From Bacilli bacterium (GTDB lineage Bacteria; Bacillota_I; Bacilli_A; RFN20; CAG-288), in assembly GCA_022652945.1 (NCBI GenBank), contig JALCRV010000002.1:186001-250000 (forward strand): a stretch of DNA of 64,000 nucleotides, read 5' to 3'. Both the position numbers and the translations under genes were made by a program. Under the pieces are notes generated by a model. It was not told where the DNA came from, ran no database searches, and saw only the letters and a program-made list of their open reading frames with translations. This document shows, piece by piece, positions 17,021 to 25,896 of the stretch. Numbering within the stretch: the first letter of the stretch is position 1; every line of letters starts with the position of its first letter.

Positions 17021-17807
17021 AAAAATACCTCCTTGTGGCATTTTAGATGGATATAATATAAACCCTCTTTTTTAAAAAATGTTTTTTCAAATAAATTTGT
17101 TTTTTTCTATCGGTAATAAAGTAATAAGCTTTTAAAATTATCCAAAATATGCTTTCGGTAACAAAAAGGAGCAAAAAATCAATTAACTAGGACTATTTTA
17201 AAAAAACTAAAATAAAAAGAAATAGACATAATCTTTGGACAATGAGAATAAAATAATAGATATTCGCTTTAAAAAAATTCTTGACAACTTTCAAAAGACA
17301 CGGCAAATCGATTAATGGAAAAATTAATTTCCGTATCTGAAAATCCGCTCAAATCGCTGATAGTTAGGCTTTCTTACCATCAAAAGTGCGCATTTCGTTT
17401 TTTTGCATCGTCAGTAAAAGTAAAAACAGCCTAAATAATCATTTTTCAATAACCATCTCACCCTTAAGGGTATAAGAAGCGACAGAGTATCAGAAGTTGA
17501 GACGGCACTTTTACATGGAAAAAAGGCCTTTATCTTCTTATTCCTGTTTTTTGAAATTATCCTTGTTTTTTTAGGCCGAGAAGAAAACAAAACCAGCGGC
17601 ACTTCTGCTGACACAAATCAGAAAGGAAATTTGTGACAAATTGTTAAGCTTAGGGAGATTCTTTTCTTGATACCATGAATAAAATATCCACAAGTGAAAA
17701 AGTTTAACGTTTTAAAATAAAAAAGCATAAATTGCAATTTCTAACTTAAAAACGAAATAAAGAAAAAAAGCTAACCTCTTATATTATTTGTAAAAGAGGT
17801 ATATTTT
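17021..17807. other. 787-bp AT-rich intergenic region
   Basis: Divergent spacer between the TasA-like array (minus) and the hydrolase (plus). It is strongly AT-rich with stops in all frames. A perfect 12-bp palindrome ACCCTTAAGGGT lies at 17460-17471, and an inverted repeat lies at 17774-17800. A possible 67-codon minus-strand frame at 17411-17614 starts with GTG, lacks a binding site and is not supported. No RNA gene was recognised. Confidence 0.5.
17774..17800 (+). promoter_or_regulatory. Inverted repeat over the promoter/RBS of the hydrolase gene
   Basis: ACCTCTT (17774-17780) and AAGAGGT (17794-17800) form a 7-bp inverted repeat spaced by 13 bp. The right arm contains the binding site AGAGG, 8 nt before the ATG at 17808, and a TATATT lies at 17780-17785. 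It can act as an operator or as an mRNA hairpin covering the binding site. Confidence 0.45.
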
Positions 17808-18656
17808 ATGAACAAAATCAAACAGATGATCCAAAAGTCTTTTCTGAAAAAGCTAGCCGGAACCCCAGTTAATTTACTGACAAAACCTTATGAATACGTC
17901 AGGGAAGATGTCGAGTGCGTTTCTGTCGGACTGAAGTTAAGAGGTTACTGCTATCTCCCTAAAAAAGAAGGAAAGCTAAAAACTATTATCATCTCGCACG
18001 GTTTCGGTTCTTCAAAATTGTTTGAAACTTCCGTCGGGATTTCCTTCGCAAAAGCGGGCTATGCTGCTTATACCTTCGATTTCGCCGGTGGCTCTTATCC
18101 GGGGCTCGGCTCTTCGGAGGGCGATGTCACCAAGATGTCAGTTCTGACCGAAAAACAAAATTTGCTCGATATCCTCGCTTATGTTAAAAACCGCCCGGAG
18201 ACGGACTTAAAGAATATCTTCTTAGAAGGGGAATCTCAAGGCGGGTTTGTTACCACTATCACCGCTCCGGAAATCTTAAACGATATCAATTCCATCGTTT
18301 TGTTCTTCCCAGCCTATATCATTACGACCGCCTCTTACGACCGTTATCCTCAAGGAGTCGAGATTCCAGAGACTTATTCTGTCTTAAGAAATACAATCGG
18401 AAGGGTTTATGACCTCGACTGCCGGAAAGTCTCCGTCTATGACGAAATGAAGAAAATCAATAAACCGGTCCTGATCATCCACGGGGACAAAGATAAATTG
18501 GTCCCGGTGAATTATTCTAAACTGGCTTTGACCTGTTTCCCTTCAGCATCCTTGGAAGTCCTGAAAGGGGAAGACCACGGCTTCTCCAATAAAGGCAGAC
18601 AAAAAGCCATACGCTTAGCGTACAGCTTTACCGAAAGCCATCTTCTCAAAGACTAG
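17808..18656 (+). CDS. Alpha/beta hydrolase (S33-like serine hydrolase)
   Basis: 282 residues, cytoplasmic (no signal peptide). The alpha/beta hydrolase signature is present: oxyanion region SHGFGSSK, nucleophile elbow GESQG, acid in HGDKDKLVP and catalytic His in EDHGF. The layout matches the dienelactone hydrolase/serine aminopeptidase S33 group, which covers esterases, lipases and acyl hydrolases; the substrate cannot be predicted. It is a single gene with AGAGG as binding site within an inverted repeat, suggesting regulation. Length is usual for the family. Confidence 0.85.
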   Translation: MNKIKQMIQKSFLKKLAGTPVNLLTKPYEYVREDVECVSVGLKLRGYCYLPKKEGKLKTIIISHGFGSSKLFETSVGISFAKAGYAAYTFDFAGGSYPGLGSSEGDVTKMSVLTEKQNLLDILAYVKNRPETDLKNIFLEGESQGGFVTTITAPEILNDINSIVLFFPAYIITTASYDRYPQGVEIPETYSVLRNTIGRVYDLDCRKVSVYDEMKKINKPVLIIHGDKDKLVPVNYSKLALTCFPSASLEVLKGEDHGFSNKGRQKAIRLAYSFTESHLLKD

Positions 18657-18662
18657 AAGTCT

Positions 18663-19155
18663 TTAAGCGACTTGGAAATCACTTTGATTAGGATTACCTT
18701 CGGCCGAGGAAGAAACGGTGTCCGTTGGGCTTTTGTGATGGGCGTGGATCTTATTTTGATCCCCGATGAAAAATGGCCCTCAGTCAACTGAATATCCATT
18801 CCGGCTTGAGAAGAAGCGCTGTTATCAACGCTGAATCCGGTCTTAAGAATCTTTTGGCAAAAAGTATCTTTCACCGTTTGAATCGATAATTGGTTGGTCT
18901 GGAAAGACTTGCCATCTCTTTGGATTTCTTCCGCTGGCCCCAGAATCATCTGTCCAGCGGGGATGACAAAATTACTTTTTTGATGTTTGGCAACGATTTT
19001 CTTAAACTGCTCCAGACCTTCTTCGGGGAAAAGAAAAAAGTGAGGAGGAAGACTGAGCCCCCGAAGAGGCCTTAGATGAGAAACTGTTATTTACTCCCCA
19101 GCCTGTTAAAGCCAAGGCAAAAAGGAAATATATACTTAGTTTTGATGTTTTTCAT
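18663..19155 (-). pseudogene. Frameshifted gene for a small secreted Ser-rich protein
   Basis: Read from an ATG at 19155, the frame starts with MKNIKTKYIFPF and a hydrophobic stretch, but a coherent product needs three frame changes: one near the sixth Phe/Pro codons to reach LALTGWGVNNSFSSKASS, one at a C/T run to reach FPEEGLEQFKKIV and NFVIPAGQMILG, and one at a run of G after GHFSSG to reach DQNKIHAHHKSPTDTV and end at 18663. All lie at homopolymers. The frames joined this way have natural composition, while the uninterrupted 98-codon piece ends in an unlikely basic tail. Either a decayed signal-peptide protein or sequencing errors. Family not recognised. Confidence 0.45.
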
Positions 19156-19371
19156 AGAGCTGATTATCCTCTAAGGGTCAATTCTCCTATTTAAAAGATT
19201 ACTTTCAAGAAAAAACGGCGGATTTAATAGAGATTTTAGTCCTCATCTGTTTATTTAATTTACTTTAAATACTCAAGAAATGCAGGAGGTTCTGCAAATC
19301 TGATTGCTTTAGTTTTTAAGGTGGTTTATTATAAAAATATATTTAAGATTAAACAGAATTAAGGAGAAGAT

Positions 19372-22300
19372 ATGAAAAAAGCAATCAAAGCCCTGCTAGG
19401 CCTATTTCTTGCAAGCACCGTTTTTTTAATCACGGGTTGCGGCCCATTCCTAGATAGCCTTATTTCTTCTTCTCCGGTTTCTTCCTCTCTGGCTTCTTCA
19501 TCGCAAACTGTCGCTGCTTCTTCCTCTGCTACGGCGGTTTCTTCTTCCCTCAGCCCCTCTTCCTCTTCTTATTCTTCTTCTGAAGTGATTTCCTCTGAGG
19601 AGGAGACTTCTTCAGAGTTCTCATCAGAAATGTCCTCCGAATTTTCCTCTGAAAACCCAGTTTCTTCCCTTGAAGAGAGTTCGTCCTTGAGCTCTGAGGC
19701 CGAAGTTTTTTATACGGTGAGATTTGTCGACTGGGATGGGAAAGTCCTCCAGGAAAGTCAAGTCAAAAAAGGTGAGGCGGCTATATTTGAGAAGGAACGT
19801 CCTTCTCGAAAAGGAGATGAGAGACTTCAATATGATTTCCAAGGTTGGGATAAAAATGTCCAACAAATCAACTCTGATTTAATTATTAAAGCCTTATATG
19901 ATTCCAGCACCTCTGGAATCGGATACACCTTAAATGATCAGCAGACCAGCTATGTTGTCTCTTCCTTCACCTCCGATAATTCCAGCTTGACTTTTTTCCA
20001 TACATATCATGGATTGAAAGTTTCAACGATTAAAGCGGGGGTCTTCTCCTCGAACGATAAGCTCAAGACCGTTTTTATACATAGTGGAATCGTAAACATT
20101 GAACAAGATGCCTTTTACGATTGCCCGAATCTGGTTTATTTCCTCGAGGCGTACTCTCGTCCTTCTGGTTGGCCGAGCGGGTGGCCTACTAACAGTAATA
20201 ATGTCTATCGTGGTGTTAACGAAAATGGAATATTGATTCAGGATGATATCGTTTATGTCCGCTCCGGTGATAGAGCTACTGCCGCCAGTGCTCTTTATTC
20301 CTCTTCGACTGATTTAACTATCCAAAGCCAAGTAAACATTTCCGGGGTCAATTATCAAGTAACCAATATCGGCTACCGCGCTATAGCGGGGGCCTATAAT
20401 CTTCATAGTCTTACTCTCCCTTATACCGGCTGGGTCTTTCAAGATCTCTTAGGAACAAGCCCGTTCACCGATAGTTACGCAATAAAGATTACCGACACCA
20501 GTTATTATTGCGCCTCCAAGATGGAATTAAAGATATCTTCCTGGAGCACCTTTACTTTTAGATATCGCGCATTCCAGGGAGCTAGAGGATTGAAATCTAT
20601 TCAGATCCCTGAAGGAGTGAGTGCTATTTCCAATAATGCTTTTAGCGATTGCAGTCAACTTCAAGAAGTGATTTTGCCTTCAACTTTGGAGACAATCGAA
20701 TCCGAGGCCTTCTCGAATTGCACTTCGTTAGTTGAAATCAGTTTGCCTTCCTCGCTAAAAAAGATTGCTATTGCTACCTTTATGGGCTGCTCAAGCTTAA
20801 GGTCGCTTCTGATTCCTTCCTCGGTGGAGGAAATTGGGCCAAGAGCTTTTGAGGGTTGTGCTTCTTTCACTAGTTTTGTTCTAGGGCCGGATATTGTTAT
20901 CAACCAAACTGGTGGCTATCTTTTTAAAGGCTGTACATCCTTAAAAGAATTGACTATCGATAATCAGTATCTGACTTCGGTAGAATCGCTTTTCTCCGAT
21001 CAAGATAACGTCCCTTTAGAAAAGATAATCCTTGGACCTCATACTTTTATTGAAGAGGGAACCTTTAGGAGTATTAAATCTATCAAAGAAATTGTGGCCG
21101 ATGAGACTAACCCAAATTTTCAGACCATTGAAGGTGTTCTGTTCTCGAAAGACTTAAAGACCTTGATCTGCTACCCAGCGATGAAAGAGGGAACTTATGT
21201 CATTCCTTCTTCGGTAACTGAGATTGCCATCTTTGCCTTCTGTTGGTGTCCGCTTCTTACGGAGCTGACCATTCCTAATAATGTGACAACAATCGCTAAA
21301 ACTCCATTTCTTGATATGGTAGGCCTAAAGGTGCTGACGATAGATTTTTCCGGCTTCGTCACTTTATCGAGCCTTTTCTCCTGTTCCCTTTTATCGAAAA
21401 ATCCGCCAGTTAACCTGAAAAAGGTTATTCTCGGGACTCATATAACCTCTATTTCAGAAAATGCCTTTTTAGATACCGACGTTGAAGAGGTGGTTCTTTT
21501 AGGAGAGGTCACTGAGATTGGGAACTACGCCTTTTACAAAGCCTCATCCTTGAAAAAGATCAATTTGCCCGAGAGTCTTTTGACTATCGGAAAAAGCGCT
21601 TTTTCTAGCTGCACATCATTGGAGACCGTTTCTATTCCAACCCATGTTACTCTCATAGGAGACAACGCCTTCAATGACTGCGACAGTCTAGTTACCTTGA
21701 CTATTCCGAGCAGTGTTACGCAAATCGGCGGGCAATTTGCTGCTGATTGCCAGAAGTTGGAATCTTTGTATTTCTATGCATATGATGCAGCACCTTTCGG
21801 CATTTTATACAACTTCTTTTCCTATTGTCCCTCTTTAACAACAGTGTATTTTGACTGGAGTTATAGACCAGAGGATAAAACCGACTTGCTGAGTGCCTTT
21901 AGGGGCATCGATTCGCTGGCGTATATCACTATCGGTCCACATGTGAAAGATATCCTGACTGCCCCCTTCATTTTCCAACCCTCAAATGTTCCGAATCTGG
22001 TTTCCTTTAACGTCGATCCTGCTAATGAGTATTATTCCTCGCACGATGGTGTGCTATATAGCAAGGATGGAACAGTTTTGCTTCAGTTCCCGAATAAAAA
22101 AACCACCTCGTATCAATTGCCTAGCACCTGCACTGCTATTGGTCCTTCTGCCTTCTTCCTTAATAACTATTTAACTCAACTGGTGATTCCGGAAACTGTA
22201 ACCGTTATCCAAGCATACGCTTTCTATAAATGCTCTTATCTGACGATCTTTGCCAGAGCTGGAGTGAAACCTACAGGCTGGGCTGAAAACTGTAATACCT

Positions 22301-22392
22301 CTGCTGTTCCTATTTATTGGTATAGTCCGAGTTTGCCATCAACCTCTGGAAATTTCTGGCACTATGTGAATGGCGTAATTACAAAGTGGTAA
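19372..22392 (+). CDS. BspA-like leucine-rich repeat lipoprotein
   Basis: 1006 residues. The lipobox LITGC places a lipidated Cys at residue 23. Residues about 30-115 are an extremely Ser-rich, partly acidic linker that probably spans the cell wall. Residues about 118-178 form an InlB-like repeat (YTVRFVDWDGKVL, FQGWD, ALYD). From about 210 to 935 there are many LRR_5/BspA-type repeats of about 23 residues (for example IPSSVEEIGPRAFEGC, LPSTLETIESEAFSNC), interrupted by island segments. Such proteins bind host or bacterial surface ligands. AAGGAG lies 5 nt before the ATG. It is a stand-alone gene with no terminator seen; a short hairpin at its stop codon has no T-run. Confidence 0.9.
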   Translation: MKKAIKALLGLFLASTVFLITGCGPFLDSLISSSPVSSSLASSSQTVAASSSATAVSSSLSPSSSSYSSSEVISSEEETSSEFSSEMSSEFSSENPVSSLEESSSLSSEAEVFYTVRFVDWDGKVLQESQVKKGEAAIFEKERPSRKGDERLQYDFQGWDKNVQQINSDLIIKALYDSSTSGIGYTLNDQQTSYVVSSFTSDNSSLTFFHTYHGLKVSTIKAGVFSSNDKLKTVFIHSGIVNIEQDAFYDCPNLVYFLEAYSRPSGWPSGWPTNSNNVYRGVNENGILIQDDIVYVRSGDRATAASALYSSSTDLTIQSQVNISGVNYQVTNIGYRAIAGAYNLHSLTLPYTGWVFQDLLGTSPFTDSYAIKITDTSYYCASKMELKISSWSTFTFRYRAFQGARGLKSIQIPEGVSAISNNAFSDCSQLQEVILPSTLETIESEAFSNCTSLVEISLPSSLKKIAIATFMGCSSLRSLLIPSSVEEIGPRAFEGCASFTSFVLGPDIVINQTGGYLFKGCTSLKELTIDNQYLTSVESLFSDQDNVPLEKIILGPHTFIEEGTFRSIKSIKEIVADETNPNFQTIEGVLFSKDLKTLICYPAMKEGTYVIPSSVTEIAIFAFCWCPLLTELTIPNNVTTIAKTPFLDMVGLKVLTIDFSGFVTLSSLFSCSLLSKNPPVNLKKVILGTHITSISENAFLDTDVEEVVLLGEVTEIGNYAFYKASSLKKINLPESLLTIGKSAFSSCTSLETVSIPTHVTLIGDNAFNDCDSLVTLTIPSSVTQIGGQFAADCQKLESLYFYAYDAAPFGILYNFFSYCPSLTTVYFDWSYRPEDKTDLLSAFRGIDSLAYITIGPHVKDILTAPFIFQPSNVPNLVSFNVDPANEYYSSHDGVLYSKDGTVLLQFPNKKTTSYQLPSTCTAIGPSAFFLNNYLTQLVIPETVTVIQAYAFYKCSYLTIFARAGVKPTGWAENCNTSAVPIYWYSPSLPSTSGNFWHYVNGVITKW

Positions 22393-22430
22393 AAACCACC
22401 TGATTAAGGCATTTTCTCCTGGATTCATCA

Positions 22431-22459
22431 TTGACATACTAGGCTTGTTTTGATATTAT
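22431..22459 (+). promoter_or_regulatory. Sigma-A-type promoter of the CNNM/CBS gene
   Basis: TTGACA (22431-22436), a 17-bp spacer and TATTAT (22454-22459). Transcription should start near 22466, only a few bases before the binding site AGGAGG at 22473-22478. Confidence 0.8.
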
Positions 22460-22495
22460 TAATCATCATTATAGGAGGCGTAAGTTCGGGCAGAG

Positions 22496-23572
22496 ATGGA
22501 AGTTCCCTTGTGTATCGTCTTAATCATCCTAGTAATCCTATCGGGCTTTTTCTCCGCTGCGGAGACCGCTTATACTTCCTCTTCTCACGTCCGGATTGAG
22601 CGTTTGGCTTTAAGCAAGAAAAGTGCGAAAATCGCACTTTATTTAGTCGACCATTACGAACGGCTGCTATCCTCCATCTTAATCGGTAACAATGTTGTCA
22701 ATATCGCTTCCGCTTCCATCTTTACTATTCTGGCTATTGAATGGTTCGGTGAAGCAAACGGCCCTTTATTTTCGACGTTAATACTGACAGTTATCATCTT
22801 GATCTTCGGGGAAGTCACCCCGAAAAATGTTGCCAAAGCCGCGCCAGAAAAACTAGCTTTGCTTTTTGCCTACCCGTCAGTTTTCTTTTATTTTCTTTTC
22901 TGGCCTTTGACCATTTTCTTTGAATGGATGACCAGCTTTGTTGTCTGGCTTTTCCGTTTGGAAAAAGAAGACCCGGTCTTGACCGAAGATGAACTGAAAA
23001 TGATCGTCGAAGACGTTAAAGAAGATGGAGTCATCGATCAGGAGGAACATGACCTGATTCAGAAATCCATCGTTTTCGATGATAAATTAGTCGAAAAAGT
23101 CATGACCCCTTGGGATAAAGCGGTCATGGTCAACACTTCTATGTCCGATTTTGAAATTAAGAATATCTTTGAAGTCAATAACTATTCTCGCGTCCCTTAC
23201 CTTGATGGGGAGACCGGTCAAGTCCTCGGCTTCCTTTTACAGAAAGATTTCTACGAGATGCTGATTGAAAAAAACACCAATATCGAATCACTGATTAAAG
23301 ACCCGCTTTCCATCGTGGCTGGAACCACGATTGCGGATGCTTTCGCCCTCATACAAAAGCAGCATCAACAGATTGCGCTTATCGTCGATAAAGAAAATAA
23401 GCCCATCGGAATCCTCTCGATGGAAGACATCCTCGAAGAATTAGTCGGGGAAATCGAAGATGAGTACGATGCGGAAGATGAAGAAGAAGGAAAATACTAT
23501 AAAGAAGCCATGAAAGAAAAAGAAAAGACCACGAAGAAGACCAAAAAGGCCATAAACAAAACCAACAGGTAA
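22496..23572 (+). CDS. CNNM/HlyC-CorC family membrane protein with CBS pair
   Basis: 358 residues. Residues 1-180 are the DUF21/CNNM membrane domain, with SGFFSAAETAYTSSS near the N-terminus and GEVTPKNVAK, the family's signature. A CBS pair follows (about 195-315), with VMTPWDKAVMV and ILSMEDILEELVGEIEDE. The C-terminal CorC_HlyC transporter-associated domain is missing, replaced by a short acidic then Lys-rich tail, so it is shorter than the usual 420-450 residues. Relatives are implicated in Mg2+ or Co2+ transport. AGGAGG is 17 nt before the only usable ATG, an unusually long spacing. Confidence 0.85.
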   Translation: MEVPLCIVLIILVILSGFFSAAETAYTSSSHVRIERLALSKKSAKIALYLVDHYERLLSSILIGNNVVNIASASIFTILAIEWFGEANGPLFSTLILTVIILIFGEVTPKNVAKAAPEKLALLFAYPSVFFYFLFWPLTIFFEWMTSFVVWLFRLEKEDPVLTEDELKMIVEDVKEDGVIDQEEHDLIQKSIVFDDKLVEKVMTPWDKAVMVNTSMSDFEIKNIFEVNNYSRVPYLDGETGQVLGFLLQKDFYEMLIEKNTNIESLIKDPLSIVAGTTIADAFALIQKQHQQIALIVDKENKPIGILSMEDILEELVGEIEDEYDAEDEEEGKYYKEAMKEKEKTTKKTKKAINKTNR

Positions 23573-23605
23573 ATCCAATAAAATCCCCCAGATTATTTTT
23601 CCTAA

Positions 23606-23635
23606 AGAAAGCCCTCGTTAAGGCTTTCTTTTTTT
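23606..23635 (+). terminator. Terminator after the CNNM/CBS gene
   Basis: AGAAAGCC (23606-23613) pairs with GGCTTTCT (23622-23629), 8-nt loop, followed by a T-run. Confidence 0.85.
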
Positions 23636-23729
23636 GACTTGGCGTTCTCATAAGATAAATATTTAAGATCTTTAACGCTTTTAATTTTCAAGAACTTATA
23701 AATTTATTTACAATCGTCAACGATAAAAA

Positions 23730-23807
23730 TGATATAAAGAAAGACCTGAGAAATCTAATATTAGGTCAAATGCTAGGGGCCTCGAAAGGTGCTCCTAGGG
23801 AAAAGAG
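23730..23807 (+). promoter_or_regulatory. Extended -10 promoter and structured leader of the solute-binding gene
   Basis: An extended -10 (TGA then TATAAA) lies at 23730-23738. The leader then holds two possible hairpins: GACCTGA with TTAGGTC, and CTAGG with CCTAG around 23772-23799, just before AAGAGGA. The leader matches no riboswitch class that I recognise. Confidence 0.4.
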
Positions 23808-23816
23808 GATGAAACG

Positions 23817-25616
23817 ATGAAAAAGAGTTTCTTATCAGGTCTAAGTGTTGCTTTCTTGCTACTCGGAGCTTTAGCCTCCTGTGGAGAAAGCGGCTCGAGC
23901 ACCTCTACAGGAGAAAAGAAAGCATCTTTCACTTATTGGATTCCGACCGGGGTCGATGGTCAATACTATTCTGACTATAAAGACAATCCGGTCGTCCGTT
24001 ATCTGACCAACTACAAAAAGTGGGGGAAGGATAAAGACGTTTCTATATCTTTCGATTTCACCGTTCCGCCGACCGGGGAAGAGAATAATAACCTTTCAAC
24101 TCTCTTAGGCTCCGGCGATTATACCGATGTCATCGATACTTCCTACTATAAATCCATGGGCACGGTTAAGAACCTTTACGAAGAAGGCATCGCTATGGAT
24201 TTAACTTCCTATGTAAAGGAATATATGCCTAACTACTTAGCTTGGCTAGAGAAAAACCCCGATCAGAAAAAACGTGTCATCAATAAAATCGACGGGGAAG
24301 ATAAATATTTGGAAATCTTCTCGATGGCTGATTCTTCCGAGCCTTGGGGCGGGTGGGAATACCGCCGCGACTGGATCGTCAAATATGGAGTTAACCCGAA
24401 AACCCAAGCCGCCTTCACTGGTTCATATGATGCTAACGGTGTCTGGAGCGATGATGTGGTCTTTCCTTCTGAAAACAAGGATCCGATTTATATTTCCGAC
24501 TGGGAATGGATGCTGAAGATCTTTAAAAAAGCCATCGAAGATCAAGGCATCAGCGATGGTTATCCTTTCTCCATGGCCTATCAAGGTTTTTATGAGACTG
24601 GCGATCTTTATTCTTCCTTCGGCGGCACCGGACCTTTCTGGTCGGTTAACCAGGAAAATAAAATTGAATTCGGGCCGCAGAGCCAACATTTTAAGGCTTA
24701 CTTACAAGCCATGAATAATTGGTATAAAAACGGCTATATCGATAAAAAGTTCAGCGAGCGTACCTCGGATAGTTTCTACCAAATCAATACGACCGGGGTC
24801 TATTCGGGCAAAATCGGGCTCTGGTACGGTTATTCCTCCGAGACGGAAAAAGCCATTCAGTCGGGAGAAGATGATTTCACCAAAGGCGCCTGCGTCATGG
24901 GCTGCCGTCAACCGATCAACGATGTCTACGGAACTGACAGCGATAAGAATATCGTCCCTTATACTTTCTATCAAGGTGATAAATTGGGCTCTTCCATTGT
25001 CATCACTAATAAAGCCAAGGATAAAGATATCCCGGCTTTGATGAGCTTTATCGATTTCATGTACTCTCCGGAAGGAGCCGTGATGAAAGAATACGGCCTT
25101 TCCAAAGCCCAATATGAAGAATGCCAAGATCCTTTATATACGAAATACGGCTTGACGGAAGGTGGTTATTCTCAAGTCGATTCGGATGGCAATCCTTGGG
25201 TAGAAGGTACTTCTCAAGGAGAGAAAATGTACCGCCTTTGTGATTTCTTGGTTGATCATAATAACATCGCTCAGTACTTCATTTGCAGCCGCTTCAACGG
25301 CTACACCTACGGGCCGAGTAGAAAATTCTACACCTTCAATCCTATCTTCATTCACACCTTGAAAGAATGGATGGCCATAACTGTTAAGTCTCCGATCCTT
25401 GATACGGTCACCAGCCAGCTGAGCAGCGACGATTCCTTGACCTATTCTTCAGCCATGACCAGGGTCCGTGAATTCACGGCTAAATACACCCCGGATTATG
25501 TAAAAGGGGTGAAGGATTATCAGGATTTGACAGCTTATAATTCCGCCCTTTCGAAATACAAAGTCGATCAGGTCAGCGAGATGCTGCAAAAAGGCGTTGA
25601 TTCGTTCTTAGGATAA
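23817..25616 (+). CDS. ABC transporter extracellular solute-binding lipoprotein (family 1, sugar type)
   Basis: 599 residues. Signal peptide with lipobox LASC (Cys22), then a Gly/Ser/Thr linker. The body, with FTYWIPTG, LLGSGDYTDVID, SMADSSEPWGGWEYRRDWI and a C-terminal helical segment, matches the large carbohydrate-binding proteins of the YtcQ/LipO type, which deliver oligosaccharides to an ABC importer. No permease or ATPase gene for sugar import lies next to it, so its partners must be elsewhere. It is transcribed alone, with its own promoter, a structured leader and a strong terminator. Residues binding sugar cannot be fixed without a structure, so the ligand is unknown. Confidence 0.85.
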   Translation: MKKSFLSGLSVAFLLLGALASCGESGSSTSTGEKKASFTYWIPTGVDGQYYSDYKDNPVVRYLTNYKKWGKDKDVSISFDFTVPPTGEENNNLSTLLGSGDYTDVIDTSYYKSMGTVKNLYEEGIAMDLTSYVKEYMPNYLAWLEKNPDQKKRVINKIDGEDKYLEIFSMADSSEPWGGWEYRRDWIVKYGVNPKTQAAFTGSYDANGVWSDDVVFPSENKDPIYISDWEWMLKIFKKAIEDQGISDGYPFSMAYQGFYETGDLYSSFGGTGPFWSVNQENKIEFGPQSQHFKAYLQAMNNWYKNGYIDKKFSERTSDSFYQINTTGVYSGKIGLWYGYSSETEKAIQSGEDDFTKGACVMGCRQPINDVYGTDSDKNIVPYTFYQGDKLGSSIVITNKAKDKDIPALMSFIDFMYSPEGAVMKEYGLSKAQYEECQDPLYTKYGLTEGGYSQVDSDGNPWVEGTSQGEKMYRLCDFLVDHNNIAQYFICSRFNGYTYGPSRKFYTFNPIFIHTLKEWMAITVKSPILDTVTSQLSSDDSLTYSSAMTRVREFTAKYTPDYVKGVKDYQDLTAYNSALSKYKVDQVSEMLQKGVDSFLG

Positions 25617-25642
25617 CACCTGATTTCTTCCTTCCTTTCCAG

Positions 25643-25673
25643 GCCTCGGACTTAAAAAGCCGAGGCTTTTTTT
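25643..25673 (+). terminator. Terminator after the solute-binding protein gene
   Basis: GCCTCGG (25643-25649) and CCGAGGC (25660-25666) form a 7-bp stem followed by seven T. Confidence 0.9.
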
Positions 25674-25736
25674 ATAAAAACCATTTTTGTCTTTTTAGGG
25701 ATTGTTTAATGTCTCTTTCTATGTTTAAATGAGGCC

Positions 25737-25896
25737 ATGGAACAGGAAATCTTACTTAGAAGGCTCATCGCTATCGCCATCAACCGTGGCGATTTCAATC
25801 TTCGCCCCCTGCCATTTTTGATTTTTTTGGTCGTTCCTTGATCCTTTCCTATCTTTTTACTAGCCTCATCGCTATCTCAGGAAAGGAACCCTAAAC
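25737..25896 (+). promoter_or_regulatory. Structured leader with RBS-hiding hairpin before the PII-like gene
   Basis: A perfect hairpin ATCGCCA/TGGCGAT lies at 25773-25793. Further on, CCTTTCCT (25843-25850) is complementary to AGGAAAGG (25879-25886), which is the binding site of the gene at 25897. A small frame of 34 codons (25737-25841) ends 1 nt before the CCTTTCCT arm. The 12-mer CTCATCGCTATC occurs at both 25764 and 25865. No known riboswitch class fits. Confidence 0.5.

Noticed and set aside
17411-17614. 67-codon minus-strand frame
   Set aside because: GTG start without binding site, AT-rich spacer, unlikely composition, no signal or domain.
22384-22397. Terminator at the end of the LRR gene
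   Set aside because: Short GTGGT/ACCAC hairpin has no T-run.
24702-25127. 141-codon minus-strand frame
   Set aside because: Antisense to the solute-binding protein, with no binding site or domain.
25678-25896. c-di-AMP (ydaO) or other known riboswitch before the antiporter
   Set aside because: I could not match the conserved core of any class; only generic hairpins are seen.
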